DNA from: Mangrovimicrobium sp033283325
GTDB taxonomy: Bacteria; Pseudomonadota; Gammaproteobacteria; Pseudomonadales; Halieaceae
Direction of reading: 5' to 3'
Length of the DNA: 64,000 nucleotides
Assembly (NCBI GenBank): GCA_033283325.1
Contig: JAWMQO010000001.1
Location: 1,054,001 to 1,118,000, forward strand
Positions within the stretch are counted from its first letter, which is position 1, and each line of letters starts with the position of its first letter. This document shows, in pieces, positions 8,287 through 17,200 of the stretch. The position numbers were made by a program, and so were the translations under genes. Below the pieces are notes generated by a model that was not told the origin of the DNA, made no database searches, and saw only the letters and a program-made list of their open reading frames with translations.

Positions 8287-9336
8287 TCAGCGTCGTTGGA
8301 CCTTCACGTTGCCGAACATCATTTCCCCTGTCGGGGTGTGGATCATGGTGTGTGGGAAGGCGGGCGGCAACGCGCTGACCGCTTCCAGGCGTTGCAGGTG
8401 ATCTTCGCTGAAGCTGACTTCCAGGGCCCCCAGGTTGCTCTCGAGCTGGCCGAAAGTCCGCGCACCGATGATCGGGGAGGTCACCGCCGGGTGCTGGAGC
8501 GTCCAGGCCAGCGCCACCTCGGCGAGGCTGCACTCCTGCTCCGCGGCTACCTGGGCGAGCACATCGGCGATATCCAGGGCTTTATCCGTCAACCGGCCGG
8601 TGGCCAGGTTGATGTTCTTCCGCGTGCTCATGTCGGCGGGTTCCGCTTCCAGGTCCTTGCGGCTGTACTTGCCGGTGAGTACGCCACCGGCCAGCGGCGA
8701 CCAGGGCAGGACCCCGAGGCCGAGTTTCTGCGCCATGGGCATGAAGTCCGCCTCCACGTTGCGCTCGGTCAGGTTGTAGGGCAATTGAAGCGCGACGAAG
8801 GGGGACCAGCCGCGCAGGTCGGCGATCGCCTGCATGCGTGAGATTTCCCAGGCCGGGGTATCGGAGATGCCGGCGTAGAGCACCTTGCCGGCCCGGACCA
8901 GGTCGTCGAAGGCTCGCAAGACTTCCTCGGCCGGGGTGCGGTCGTCCCACAGGTGGAGGTAGAGCAGGTCGATGTAGTCCGTGTTCAGGCGGCGCAGGCT
9001 GGCTTCAACCGCCTGCACCATGTTCTTGCGCTGGTTGCCGCTGGCGTTCGGGTCGCCGGGCGCCATGCTCAGGCTGTACTTGGTGGCGATTACCCAGCGC
9101 AGGCGGTGCTCGGCGGTGAGCTTGCCGAGCATCCGCTCGGATTCGCCGGCGGCGTAGAAATTGGCGGTATCGATGAAATTCCCGCCCAGCTCCCGGTAGT
9201 GGTTGAGCATTCTCCCGGCCTCTTCGAGCCCGGTTCCCCAGCCCTCCATGCCGAAGGTCATGGTGCCGAGGGAGAGGGGTGAAACCCGCAGGCCGGAGCG
9301 GCCCAGCAGGCGGTAATCGTCGAGTTGCAGGCTCAT
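8287..9336 (-). CDS. Aldo/keto reductase
   Basis: A 349-aa NADPH-dependent (beta/alpha)8 oxidoreductase. Catalytic residues are visible: Asp and Tyr in FIDTANFYAAG, Lys in WVIATKYS, and His in LLYLHLWD. The nucleotide-binding end contains SPIIGART. The length and the NFYAAGESE motif point to the AKR11/12-like group (YajO and related). It is the last of three minus-strand genes, but a 130-bp gap to the next gene upstream leaves room for its own promoter. The substrate is unknown. Confidence 0.85.
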   Translation of the reverse strand: MSLQLDDYRLLGRSGLRVSPLSLGTMTFGMEGWGTGLEEAGRMLNHYRELGGNFIDTANFYAAGESERMLGKLTAEHRLRWVIATKYSLSMAPGDPNASGNQRKNMVQAVEASLRRLNTDYIDLLYLHLWDDRTPAEEVLRAFDDLVRAGKVLYAGISDTPAWEISRMQAIADLRGWSPFVALQLPYNLTERNVEADFMPMAQKLGLGVLPWSPLAGGVLTGKYSRKDLEAEPADMSTRKNINLATGRLTDKALDIADVLAQVAAEQECSLAEVALAWTLQHPAVTSPIIGARTFGQLESNLGALEVSFSEDHLQRLEAVSALPPAFPHTMIHTPTGEMMFGNVKVQRR

Positions 9337-9466
9337 TCTGACGGTTCTCCGCAGTATCTTGTTATGCCTCCCAGCTTATCAGATGTGCTTACTGGCGGGC
9401 GCTGGGAAGATTGACGGAGGCTGCGCGATTCTTGTCCCTGCACGTCATTCCGCTTCAGCTCAGGGC

Positions 9467-10237
9467 TCAGGGCAGGTAGCGATCCCATTCGTAGGGGACG
9501 ACGGAGTAGAACGGCGCTGCCAGAAGGGGCTCCAGCGGCCCGGCCTGCCAGCGCCGCTCCAGGTAGGGCCCGATTTCCCGGGCGACTTCCACCGGGTCGC
9601 CATCGAGGAAGAGCAGCGTCAGTTGCTGACCTTCACCGACGCTGGAGATCTCCGTCGGCGTCGAGTGTGAACTGATGGCGCCTGCCACTCCGGGGATGCC
9701 CTCGGGGAGGGGCGCGCTGCATTCACCCTGTTCCACCAGCAGGTACATGCCGCGGATCGGCAGCCAGGGCAGGACGTCGGCGCCGCTCCTGATCCTTGCC
9801 TCTGCCGCACAGTCGTCCAGGGTGTACACACCACGCTCGACCGGTTGCAGGATGAACGGGGAACGACCCGCCTGGTTCAGCGCCACCGCCAGGTCGTAGA
9901 ACTCCTGCAACCCCTGCTGCCCGGCAAAGAAATAGATCATCACATGGTCGACAGCAGCAAGTTCGGGCGTCCCGGCTGCCCGGCTTTCACGACAGGCGGG
10001 TGTGGAGACCAGGCGGATCGATGTCCTGATGCTGGCCAGGCGCTGCTGCTCGGGGCGGTGGTCGAGGCTGTGCCAGCGCAGGTAGTCGGCGTCGTAGCCC
10101 TTGTCGTGGCGCGTCGACATGGAGACATAGAGCGTGGTGATATCACTGCGACCGGTGGCGAGGATTGCGGGTACCTCGTCGGAGGGCGTTCCCACCAGCT
10201 CCCGGTAGGCGTTGGTGCTTGTGTCGTGCTCGTCCAT
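9467..10237 (-). CDS. Unknown protein, probably two dimeric alpha/beta-barrel (EthD-like) lobes
   Basis: A 256-aa soluble protein not recognised with certainty. Each half looks like a ferredoxin-like unit. The first has a strand (TTLYVSMS), then YLRWHSLDHRPEQ, then VDHVMIYFF and a helix; the second has RGMYLLVE, then a strand, LTLLFLDGD and a helix. The YLRWH-x-LDH-xPEQ segment recalls the EthD/ABM superfamily, in which such His residues occur in small-molecule enzymes. It starts 3 nt after the epimerase stop, so the two are almost certainly co-transcribed. The function is unknown; a catabolic or lyase/monooxygenase-like role is inference. Confidence 0.6.
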   Translation of the reverse strand: MDEHDTSTNAYRELVGTPSDEVPAILATGRSDITTLYVSMSTRHDKGYDADYLRWHSLDHRPEQQRLASIRTSIRLVSTPACRESRAAGTPELAAVDHVMIYFFAGQQGLQEFYDLAVALNQAGRSPFILQPVERGVYTLDDCAAEARIRSGADVLPWLPIRGMYLLVEQGECSAPLPEGIPGVAGAISSHSTPTEISSVGEGQQLTLLFLDGDPVEVAREIGPYLERRWQAGPLEPLLAAPFYSVVPYEWDRYLP

Positions 10238-10240
10238 CGC

Positions 10241-11146
10241 TCAGGCCCCCTTCAGTTCCAGCTCGGGATGCAGCGCCTCGACCATGCGCCGCATGCCTTC
10301 GCGCCAGGGGACGCGCGTCCTGCCCAGGGTTTCGTGCATGTGCCGCACGTCGGGCCACAGCGGGGTGTGGGTCTCAGTCGTGTACTCGAAGATCGGCTCG
10401 ATGCCGACGAGTTCGCCGAGCCACATGCAATAGTCCTCGATACTGACGGTTTCACTGCCTGACCAGTTGACCACCAGGGGCGGGGTGCTCGCAGCTTCCA
10501 TCGCGCGGATGCCCAGTTCGACGTAGTCGTCCTCATAGATCGGGTTGTAGTTGTTCGGCGAATCCGGGTAGAGCTTGATCGGCTCGCGCCTGAGTATCGC
10601 CTCGAGGCGACCCGCCGGGGCACCCCCGAGTGGTCCGTAGGTGGAGCAGATGCGGATGATGCTCAGGGGAATGTGGAAATGTTCCGCCACCCAGGTGCAT
10701 ACCGATTCGCCGGCGACCTTGGAAAAGCTGTAGTTGGCCCGATCCGGCACTCCCGGGGGATCGGATTCGAGCAGCGGGCGCTGCCCCTGGTAGGCATAGG
10801 TGGAACCGGTGGAGCAGTAGACGAAGCCTTTTGCCGACCTGCAGTGGTAGAGCAGGTCACCGGAGTGGTGGGCGTTGGTCCGCACACAATCCCGCCACTC
10901 GCCGAGGCCTGGATCGACGGCGGCGTGAAATACATAGCTGAAATCATCGGGCAGTGCGGTGAAGTCGCCACTGGCCATGTCCAGGGCCAGCGGGGTGATG
11001 CCCTCAGCCTGTAATCGCTCGCGATCACCCGGCTTGCCGAGGCGCGCCGCGCCCCATACTTCGTTGTGTCGGGCGAGTTCACGGGCAATCGGAAAGGCGA
11101 TCTTGCCGGTCGCGCCGGTCAGCAGAATCTTTTCATCACGCAGCAT
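10241..11146 (-). CDS. NAD-dependent epimerase/dehydratase (extended SDR)
   Basis: A 301-aa Rossmann protein. The start MLRDEKILLTGATGKIA places the GxxGxxG-type dinucleotide loop (TGATGKIAFPIA) at the N-terminus. The catalytic Ser-Thr region (VYCSTGSTYAY) and a YSFSK motif (Tyr-x-x-x-Lys) are present. It belongs to the extended SDR family of sugar-nucleotide epimerases and related reductases. A longer frame upstream (to 11212) lacks a good ribosome site and is not needed. It heads the minus-strand set with the EthD-like protein and diverges from the NTF2-like gene. The substrate is unknown. Confidence 0.8.
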   Translation of the reverse strand: MLRDEKILLTGATGKIAFPIARELARHNEVWGAARLGKPGDRERLQAEGITPLALDMASGDFTALPDDFSYVFHAAVDPGLGEWRDCVRTNAHHSGDLLYHCRSAKGFVYCSTGSTYAYQGQRPLLESDPPGVPDRANYSFSKVAGESVCTWVAEHFHIPLSIIRICSTYGPLGGAPAGRLEAILRREPIKLYPDSPNNYNPIYEDDYVELGIRAMEAASTPPLVVNWSGSETVSIEDYCMWLGELVGIEPIFEYTTETHTPLWPDVRHMHETLGRTRVPWREGMRRMVEALHPELELKGA

Positions 11147-11291
11147 TGGCAGTCTTTTTATTAGCAGTATTATGGGCTGTTCAAAGCTACTCCCGAGCCA
11201 AATTGTTGTCAACAGCAGTGTTGATCAGGGTGTGGCGGAAGAGACACAACATTACCGTTACAACCCTGGAACTACAAAGGGAGAGTGAGAG

Positions 11292-11768
11292 ATGACCTTG
11301 GACGAGATGCTGGCGCGGGAGGCTATCCGCGATACGATGGCCCGTTACAACCAGGCAGGCGACCGCCTGCGCCTCGATGATTTTCTCGCGGTGTTCACCG
11401 AGGACGCAGTACTGGAATCGGAGGGTGTTCCCGAGAGAGACGCTTTTCACTACGAGGGCAGGGCGGCTATCGCCCACTGGATCACTCGCTGGTCGGACCG
11501 CGCACGCGACGCTCAGGCGCCGACTCACCAGGCCAGTTTCGTTCGTCACCACCTTTCGACCTGTCATATCGACTTGACCAGTCCCGAATCCGCCCGTGCG
11601 CGAACCTACTGGGTGGCCTACACCGACATCGGGCCGGATCACTGCGGGTACTACCTGGACCGTTATTCAAAGGTCGGCGAGAAATGGCTTATAGCCCATC
11701 GTCGTGTGCGACTGGACTGGCGCTCGCCGGACAGTTTGTTTTCCACCGCGATATCACATTCGCGTTAG
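11292..11768 (+). CDS. SnoaL/NTF2-like domain protein
   Basis: A 158-aa single-domain protein with the NTF2-like pattern: an N-terminal helix pair (EAIRDTMARYNQAGDRLRLDDFLAVF in part) followed by FTEDAVLE and a curved sheet. A GGGAGAG ribosome site sits close upstream. Members include ketosteroid isomerase, SnoaL cyclases and dehydratase-type small enzymes, often in catabolic clusters. It diverges from the epimerase and precedes the tandem TonB receptors. The exact reaction is unknown. Confidence 0.75.
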   Translation: MTLDEMLAREAIRDTMARYNQAGDRLRLDDFLAVFTEDAVLESEGVPERDAFHYEGRAAIAHWITRWSDRARDAQAPTHQASFVRHHLSTCHIDLTSPESARARTYWVAYTDIGPDHCGYYLDRYSKVGEKWLIAHRRVRLDWRSPDSLFSTAISHSR

Positions 11769-11830
11769 AAAAATATTTACACACATCACTCTGAGACGCG
11801 TGTCCCAGGCGGCAGTCTTTATAAAATAAT

Positions 11831-11860
11831 TTACACAATGTGCGCGTTTTAGCCTATAAA
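11831..11860 (+). promoter_or_regulatory. Candidate promoter of the first TonB receptor
   Basis: TTACAC and TATAAA are separated by 18 bp in an AT-rich stretch, giving a leader of about 120 nt. The -35 lies in one of two ATTTACACA-like repeats (around 11775 and 11829), a possible regulator site. Only sequence resemblance supports this. Confidence 0.35.
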
Positions 11861-11986
11861 TACAGGCTTTCTAGGGCTTTCAATTTTTCGCACATCCGTT
11901 ATTCTTGTCGCGCACTTTTCGGGGTGATTCACGCTATCCCCGCCAAAAACGTAACCCTAATTATTAAAAAAAGGGGAGAAAAATCT

Positions 11987-14395
11987 GTGAAAAATAGTCT
12001 TTACCACCCATCGCTCCTACTCGCCACAACCGCGCTCGCGGCCGGTGTGCAAGCTCCCCTCGTTAATGCCCAGCAAGGGGGCGGGGAGCGCGCGCTGAGC
12101 CTGGAAGAAGTTGTCGTTACCGCGCGTCGTAAGGAAGAATTCCTGCAGGACGTGCCCGCCTCGATGACCGTATTTACCCAGCGCACTATCGACGAAGCCA
12201 ACATCACCAATCCATCCGACCTCGCCGCATACACACCCAACCTCGCCGTTAACAACCGCTTCGGTGGCGACAACACCACTTTCGCCATCCGTGGTTTCTC
12301 CCAGGAATTGCGTACCACTGCATCGGTGGGGGTCTACTTCGCTGAGGTCGTCGCATTGCGCGGCGCCAACTCCCAGCAGTCCGGCGACGGCGCGACACCG
12401 GGCGACCTCTTCGACCTGGAAAACGTACAGGTTCTGAAAGGTCCCACCGGCACGCTGTTTGGCCGTAACACTACCGGCGGCGCAGTCCTGTTGACGCCCA
12501 AGCGGCCAACGGACGAATTCGGGGGTTACCTCGAAGGCTCTGTCGGTAATTTCGATATGTGGCGCAGCCAGGCGGTCGTCAACCTGCCTGTCACCGACAA
12601 TTTCATGCTTCGCGCCGGTATCGACCACAGTGAGCGCGATGGCTACCTGAACAATATCTCCGACGTGGGTCCCGAAGACTTCGCCAACCAGCACTACACC
12701 TCCTGGCGGGTCAGCGCGCTGTGGGAAATCACCGACAGCCTGGAAAACTATACCATCGTCCGCGGTTCCGATTCCTCCAACAATGGCTATCCGGGCTCCC
12801 TGTTTGGTTGTGGCGAAGTCGGTCTCAGCTTCCTCTGCAAGGCGGACCTCGACGAGCGTATAGCGAACGGCGAAAACGGGTTCTACGATATCTTCAACTT
12901 CGTTCCCGATCCGGTCAACGACCAGGAGATGTGGCAGGCTATCAACACCACGACCTGGGAGATTTCCGACGATTTCCTTATCAAGAACATCATCTCCTAC
13001 GGCGAACTGGAGACCTACCAGCGGGCCTCTATTTTCGGCACCAACTGGCAGTTCGGCGGCGGCCCGTTCATCTTTCAACAGGTTGGCCTGACGGCGGCCT
13101 TCCCCACCACCGACCAGGAAACGCTGGTCGAGGAACTGCAGATACAGGGCAGCGCCTTTGATGACCGCCTGAGCTACCAGGCCGGTATCTACTACGAAAA
13201 CAGTGAGCCTGGCGGTGACTACGGCGCCCAGTCACCGGCAATCATCGCCTGTGACCAGTCCTCCATCGTCACGGCCGACCCCGCGGACATGCGTTGCAGC
13301 AACCTCTTCGGTATCGGTTCGGTGCAGTCTGTTCCCGGCGGCGTCGAATACACCAACCAGGCCATCTACGCACAGGCTACCTATGAACTCATAGATACCC
13401 TGAGCCTGACCGCCGGCATCCGCTATACCGACGACGAGACCAAGGGTTATACCAACGATACGGTCTATTACTTCCCGGCGGCGGCACCTGGTGAATTCCT
13501 GCCCTCAAACGGCAATTTCGTCGATCCGCGGCGGCCGGAAACCTCCAGCGAGGAGCCGACCTGGCTGGTCGGGGTCGACTACACCCCGACCGACGACCTG
13601 CTGGTCTACGGCAAGTACAACCGCGGCTATCGCCAGGGTAGCGTGAACATCGGCGGCAGCACCGGTGCGGATATCCACGGTCCGGAAACGGTCGATACCT
13701 ACGAGATCGGTTCCAAGTTCAGCTTCTACGGCGCCATGCCCGGCACCCTGAACGTGGCCCTGTTCTATAACGACTTCCAGGACCAGCAGGTTCAGTACGG
13801 CTACTTCAAATCGGTATCCAACGTTGGCACCACTGCGATTCTCAATGCCGGTTCATCGACCATCTACGGCGCCGAAGTCGAGGCGACCCTGCAGTTGACT
13901 GACAGTGTCATCCTCAACGCGAGCTACGCCTACCTGAACACGGAAGTGGACGAACTGGAGTTCCCCGACCTGGTTGAATTGGGCATCGCGAACCCCGGGA
14001 CCATTTCAAACACCACGCAGGAAGGGGACCCGCTGTCCTACTCGCCGGAAAACTCCGCCGTGATCTCGGCCGTGTGGATGCTGCCCACCCCGGCGGAAAT
14101 GGGCGACATGCGTCTCTCAGCGACCTGGATCTACACCGACGAGCAGCAGGGTGTGACCGAAGAGAGTTCGCCTCCCTTCTACCTCATCGATTCCTACGAC
14201 CTGTGGAACTTCAACTTCTCCTGGAGCAGCATTATGGGCAGTCCGGTCGACCTGTCGGCCTTCGTGACCAATGCCTTCGACGAGGAGTACATCACCTACG
14301 TTTCAGGCCTCTACAACTCCGGTGGCCTAGAGTCCGGGCAGGTGGGCCAGCCGCGGATGTACGGGGCGCGTATTCGCTATAACTTCGGCATGTAA
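11987..14395 (+). CDS. TonB-dependent outer membrane receptor, tandem copy 1
   Basis: An 802-aa outer membrane transporter: signal peptide to about residue 28, TonB-box-like LEEVVVTARR, plug domain (including VQVLKGPTGTLFGRNTTGG), then a 22-strand barrel ending RIRYNFGM. The GTG at 11987 is preferred to an upstream ATG because AGGGGAGA lies before it, the signal peptide then begins correctly, and copy 2 starts identically. It is highly similar to copy 2 over its whole length, so the pair arose by tandem duplication. It resembles receptors for complex organic substrates as much as siderophore receptors; no substrate can be assigned. Confidence 0.92.
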   Translation: MKNSLYHPSLLLATTALAAGVQAPLVNAQQGGGERALSLEEVVVTARRKEEFLQDVPASMTVFTQRTIDEANITNPSDLAAYTPNLAVNNRFGGDNTTFAIRGFSQELRTTASVGVYFAEVVALRGANSQQSGDGATPGDLFDLENVQVLKGPTGTLFGRNTTGGAVLLTPKRPTDEFGGYLEGSVGNFDMWRSQAVVNLPVTDNFMLRAGIDHSERDGYLNNISDVGPEDFANQHYTSWRVSALWEITDSLENYTIVRGSDSSNNGYPGSLFGCGEVGLSFLCKADLDERIANGENGFYDIFNFVPDPVNDQEMWQAINTTTWEISDDFLIKNIISYGELETYQRASIFGTNWQFGGGPFIFQQVGLTAAFPTTDQETLVEELQIQGSAFDDRLSYQAGIYYENSEPGGDYGAQSPAIIACDQSSIVTADPADMRCSNLFGIGSVQSVPGGVEYTNQAIYAQATYELIDTLSLTAGIRYTDDETKGYTNDTVYYFPAAAPGEFLPSNGNFVDPRRPETSSEEPTWLVGVDYTPTDDLLVYGKYNRGYRQGSVNIGGSTGADIHGPETVDTYEIGSKFSFYGAMPGTLNVALFYNDFQDQQVQYGYFKSVSNVGTTAILNAGSSTIYGAEVEATLQLTDSVILNASYAYLNTEVDELEFPDLVELGIANPGTISNTTQEGDPLSYSPENSAVISAVWMLPTPAEMGDMRLSATWIYTDEQQGVTEESSPPFYLIDSYDLWNFNFSWSSIMGSPVDLSAFVTNAFDEEYITYVSGLYNSGGLESGQVGQPRMYGARIRYNFGM

Positions 14396-14421
14396 TTTCC
14401 CGACCCGGCCTGTATCACTGC

Positions 14422-14456
14422 AACGGGCGCCAGTTCACACTGGCGCCCGTTTTTGT
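14422..14456 (+). terminator. Intrinsic terminator after TonB receptor 1
   Basis: A perfect 12-bp stem, AACGGGCGCCAG / CTGGCGCCCGTT with loop TTCACA, runs into TTTTT. It lies 27 bp past the stop codon and suggests that the second receptor has its own promoter. Confidence 0.9.
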
Positions 14457-14528
14457 TCACATCCGTAAAAATACTCGACAAATTTCTGTTGTCAGGGGTG
14501 GAGGCTAGTCGTTAGTATCGGACAGGTA

Positions 14529-14563
14529 TTCGGGCTCCCAGTGCAGCTGCACGGGAGCCCGAA
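14529..14563. repeat. Near-perfect 35-nt palindrome in the leader of receptor 2
   Basis: Arms of 17 nt (TTCGGGCTCCC, then GTGCAG; and the exact reverse complement) meet without a loop, with a single extra A at 14540. No T run follows. It lies about 110 bp before the second receptor, between the terminator and the coding start. It could be a dimer or tetramer operator, a cruciform, or a structured leader if transcribed. Confidence 0.6.
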
Positions 14564-14674
14564 ACGCGTTAGGTCCGGTAACCTATTGAAAAAAAAGAAC
14601 ATTTCCGTACTAGCCTAAAGTAGTGTCCGGACTTTATTTACTCCTGATGTAAAAAAAATAAGGGGAGAAGTACT

Positions 14675-17074
14675 GTGAAGAAACACTCGCACTATCCAAC
14701 ACTGTTGTTGGCCGCCTCGGCAATTGGCAGCGCAATGGCCGCGCCCGTCGCCCAGGCACAGGAGGACGGCCAGCGCGCGCTGATGCTCGAGGAAGTAGTG
14801 GTTACCGCCCGCAGACGGGAGGAATTTCTGCAGGACGTACCCGCCTCACTCACCGTGTTCAACCAGCGCCAACTCAACGCCGCCAATATCACCAACCCCG
14901 GGGAACTGGCTGCCTACACGCCAAATCTCCAGGCCAACACCCGCTTCGGCGGTGACAACACCACTTTCGCTATTCGCGGCTTTACCCAGGAATTGCGCAC
15001 AACAGCTTCGGTCGGTGTCTATTTCGCCGAAGTCGTGGCCTTGCGCGGGGCCAACTCGCAGCAGTCGGGCGACGGCGCAACCCCGGGTGACCTCTTCGAC
15101 CTGGAAAGCGTTCAGGTTCTCAAGGGGCCGACCGGAACCCTGTTCGGCCGCAACACAACCGGCGGTGCAGTGTTGCTGACACCCCAGCGCCCCAACGATG
15201 AATTCGGCGGTTACATTGAGGGATCGGTTGGCAACTACGATATGTGGCGTGGCCAGGCTGTCCTGAACCTGCCAATCAGCGATTCCTTCAAGATGCGCTT
15301 CGGCGTGGATCACAGCCAGCGGGATGGCTATCTCAACAATATTTCCGGCATCGGTCCCGAGGACTTCGCCGACCAGGACTACACCGCCTGGCGGGTCAGC
15401 GCCCTGTGGGAAATCTCCGATAGCCTGGAGAACTACACCATAGTCCGGGGCTCCGAATCCTCCAACAACGGCTATCCCGCATCGCTGTTTGCCTGTAATC
15501 CGGCCGGCGCCCTGGGCGCGCTGTTCTGCCAGCCCGACCTGGATAACCGTATCGCGACGGGCGGGAATGGTTTTTACGATATCTACAGCTTCGTTCCCAA
15601 GCCGGTCAATGACCAGGACCTGTGGCATGCGATCAACACGACCACCTGGGAAATCAGCGATGACTTCCTGATCAAGAACATCATCGCCTACGGTGAGCTG
15701 GAGACCAACCAGCGCAGCGCGATCTACGGAAGTGACTGGCGCTTCGGTGGCGAGCAATTCATTTTCCAGCAGGTCGGCCTGACCAGCGCCTACCCGACGA
15801 CTGACCAGGAAACCCTCGTGGAAGAACTCCAGATACAGGGTTCTGCGTTCGACGACCGTATGAACTACCAGGCCGGTATCTATTACGAGCAGAGCGAGCC
15901 TGGCGGCGATTACGGCGCCCAGTCGCCCGCCCTGATGATGTGTGACCAGGCGACAATCATCGGCCCCAACTCGGATGAATACCGTTGCAACAACCCCCTG
16001 GGCGCCGGGGCACTACAACGGGTTCCCGGTGGCGTGGAGTACACCAACAAAGCTGTCTACGCCCAGGCGACCTACGAGTTTACCGATTACCTGAGCCTGA
16101 CCGGCGGCATTCGCTACACCGATGACAAGACCGAAGGTTACGCCAACGAGTTGATTTTCTACTTCCCGCGCCTGCCGCCGGGCGAGTTGTCAGCGCCGAT
16201 AGACAGCCTGACTGAAACCCGTACGCCGGTAAGCGAGAGCGACGAGCCGACCTGGTTGCTCGGCGTCGACGTAACGCCCACCGAGGATCTACTGCTTTAC
16301 GCCAAGTACAATCGTGGCTATCGCCAGGGAAGCGTAAACATTGGCGGCTCCAGCGGGCTCGACGTCCACGGTCCGGAAACCGTCGACACCTATGAGATCG
16401 GCAGCAAATTCCAGTTCTATGGTGCGATCCCCGGAACCCTGAACATAGCGGCCTTCTACAACGAATTTGAGGACCAGCAGGTGCAGTTCGGTTACTTTAA
16501 ACCCACTGGCGTTGGTACCACGGCAATCATCAACGCCGGTGCCTCCACCATCTGGGGTGCTGAAATCGAGGCTAATCTGCAGTTAACGGATAATCTGATC
16601 CTCAACGCGAGTTATGCCTACCTCGATACCATGGTGGATGAGTTGAGCTTCCCGCCGTTCCCCGAAAACGCGGTTGCGACCGAGCCGACCACGACCACTG
16701 CCGAGGGCGAGCCACTCTCCTTCGCGCCGGAAAACCAGCTGGTCATGACCGCGGTCTACATGCTTCCGGTCGACGCGGAGTACGGCGACCTGCGGCTCTC
16801 TGCCACCTGGTCCTATACTGACGAACAGCAGGCGGTTTCCAAGGAGTCCTCGCCCCTGGCGACCCTCGACTCCTACGACCTGTGGAATTTCAATTTCAAC
16901 TGGACCGGCATCATGGGAAGTCCGATTGATTTTTCCGCCTTCGTGACCAATGCCTTCGACGAGGAGTACAGGACCTACCTCACCGGTAACTGGGGCAGTG
17001 GATTCGAGTTCGGGCAGGTGGGTGTGCCGCGTATGTATGGCGCGCGTATCCGCTATAATTTCGGCATGGACTGA
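14675..17074 (+). CDS. TonB-dependent outer membrane receptor, tandem copy 2
   Basis: A 799-aa paralogue of the upstream receptor with the same layout: signal peptide to about residue 29 (AAPVAQAQ), LEEVVVTARRREEFLQ, plug with VQVLKGPTGTLFGRNTTGG, barrel ending RIRYNFGMD. Start GTG at 14675 follows AAGGGGAGAAG, the same leader as copy 1. The copies differ mostly in predicted external loops, for example around residues 270-285, 430-445 and 500-525, which suggests related but distinct ligands. Its own terminator follows. Confidence 0.92.
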   Translation: MKKHSHYPTLLLAASAIGSAMAAPVAQAQEDGQRALMLEEVVVTARRREEFLQDVPASLTVFNQRQLNAANITNPGELAAYTPNLQANTRFGGDNTTFAIRGFTQELRTTASVGVYFAEVVALRGANSQQSGDGATPGDLFDLESVQVLKGPTGTLFGRNTTGGAVLLTPQRPNDEFGGYIEGSVGNYDMWRGQAVLNLPISDSFKMRFGVDHSQRDGYLNNISGIGPEDFADQDYTAWRVSALWEISDSLENYTIVRGSESSNNGYPASLFACNPAGALGALFCQPDLDNRIATGGNGFYDIYSFVPKPVNDQDLWHAINTTTWEISDDFLIKNIIAYGELETNQRSAIYGSDWRFGGEQFIFQQVGLTSAYPTTDQETLVEELQIQGSAFDDRMNYQAGIYYEQSEPGGDYGAQSPALMMCDQATIIGPNSDEYRCNNPLGAGALQRVPGGVEYTNKAVYAQATYEFTDYLSLTGGIRYTDDKTEGYANELIFYFPRLPPGELSAPIDSLTETRTPVSESDEPTWLLGVDVTPTEDLLLYAKYNRGYRQGSVNIGGSSGLDVHGPETVDTYEIGSKFQFYGAIPGTLNIAAFYNEFEDQQVQFGYFKPTGVGTTAIINAGASTIWGAEIEANLQLTDNLILNASYAYLDTMVDELSFPPFPENAVATEPTTTTAEGEPLSFAPENQLVMTAVYMLPVDAEYGDLRLSATWSYTDEQQAVSKESSPLATLDSYDLWNFNFNWTGIMGSPIDFSAFVTNAFDEEYRTYLTGNWGSGFEFGQVGVPRMYGARIRYNFGMD

Positions 17075-17096
17075 CACTCGCGGCGATTCGCGAACG

Positions 17097-17129
17097 AAGG
17101 GCGTCCGTTAGCGCGGGCGCCCTTTTTTT
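17097..17129 (+). terminator. Intrinsic terminator after TonB receptor 2
   Basis: An 11-bp stem, AAGGGCGTCCG paired with CGGGGCGCCCTT-like sequence (one G-T pair) around loop TTAGCG, is followed by seven T residues. It lies 23 bp after the stop codon. Confidence 0.85.
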
Positions 17130-17200
17130 ATTCCGGGTGAATCCACTATCATGCACTGGCAGGGGCAAAACGTCGTTTTCCAAAGTCGCCAGGAGGGGGC

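Noticed and set aside
12017..13078. Long minus-strand frame under TonB receptor 1, and a similar one (14846-15757) under receptor 2
   Set aside because: They mirror the paralogous receptors in the opposite strand; their similarity to each other follows from the receptor duplication.
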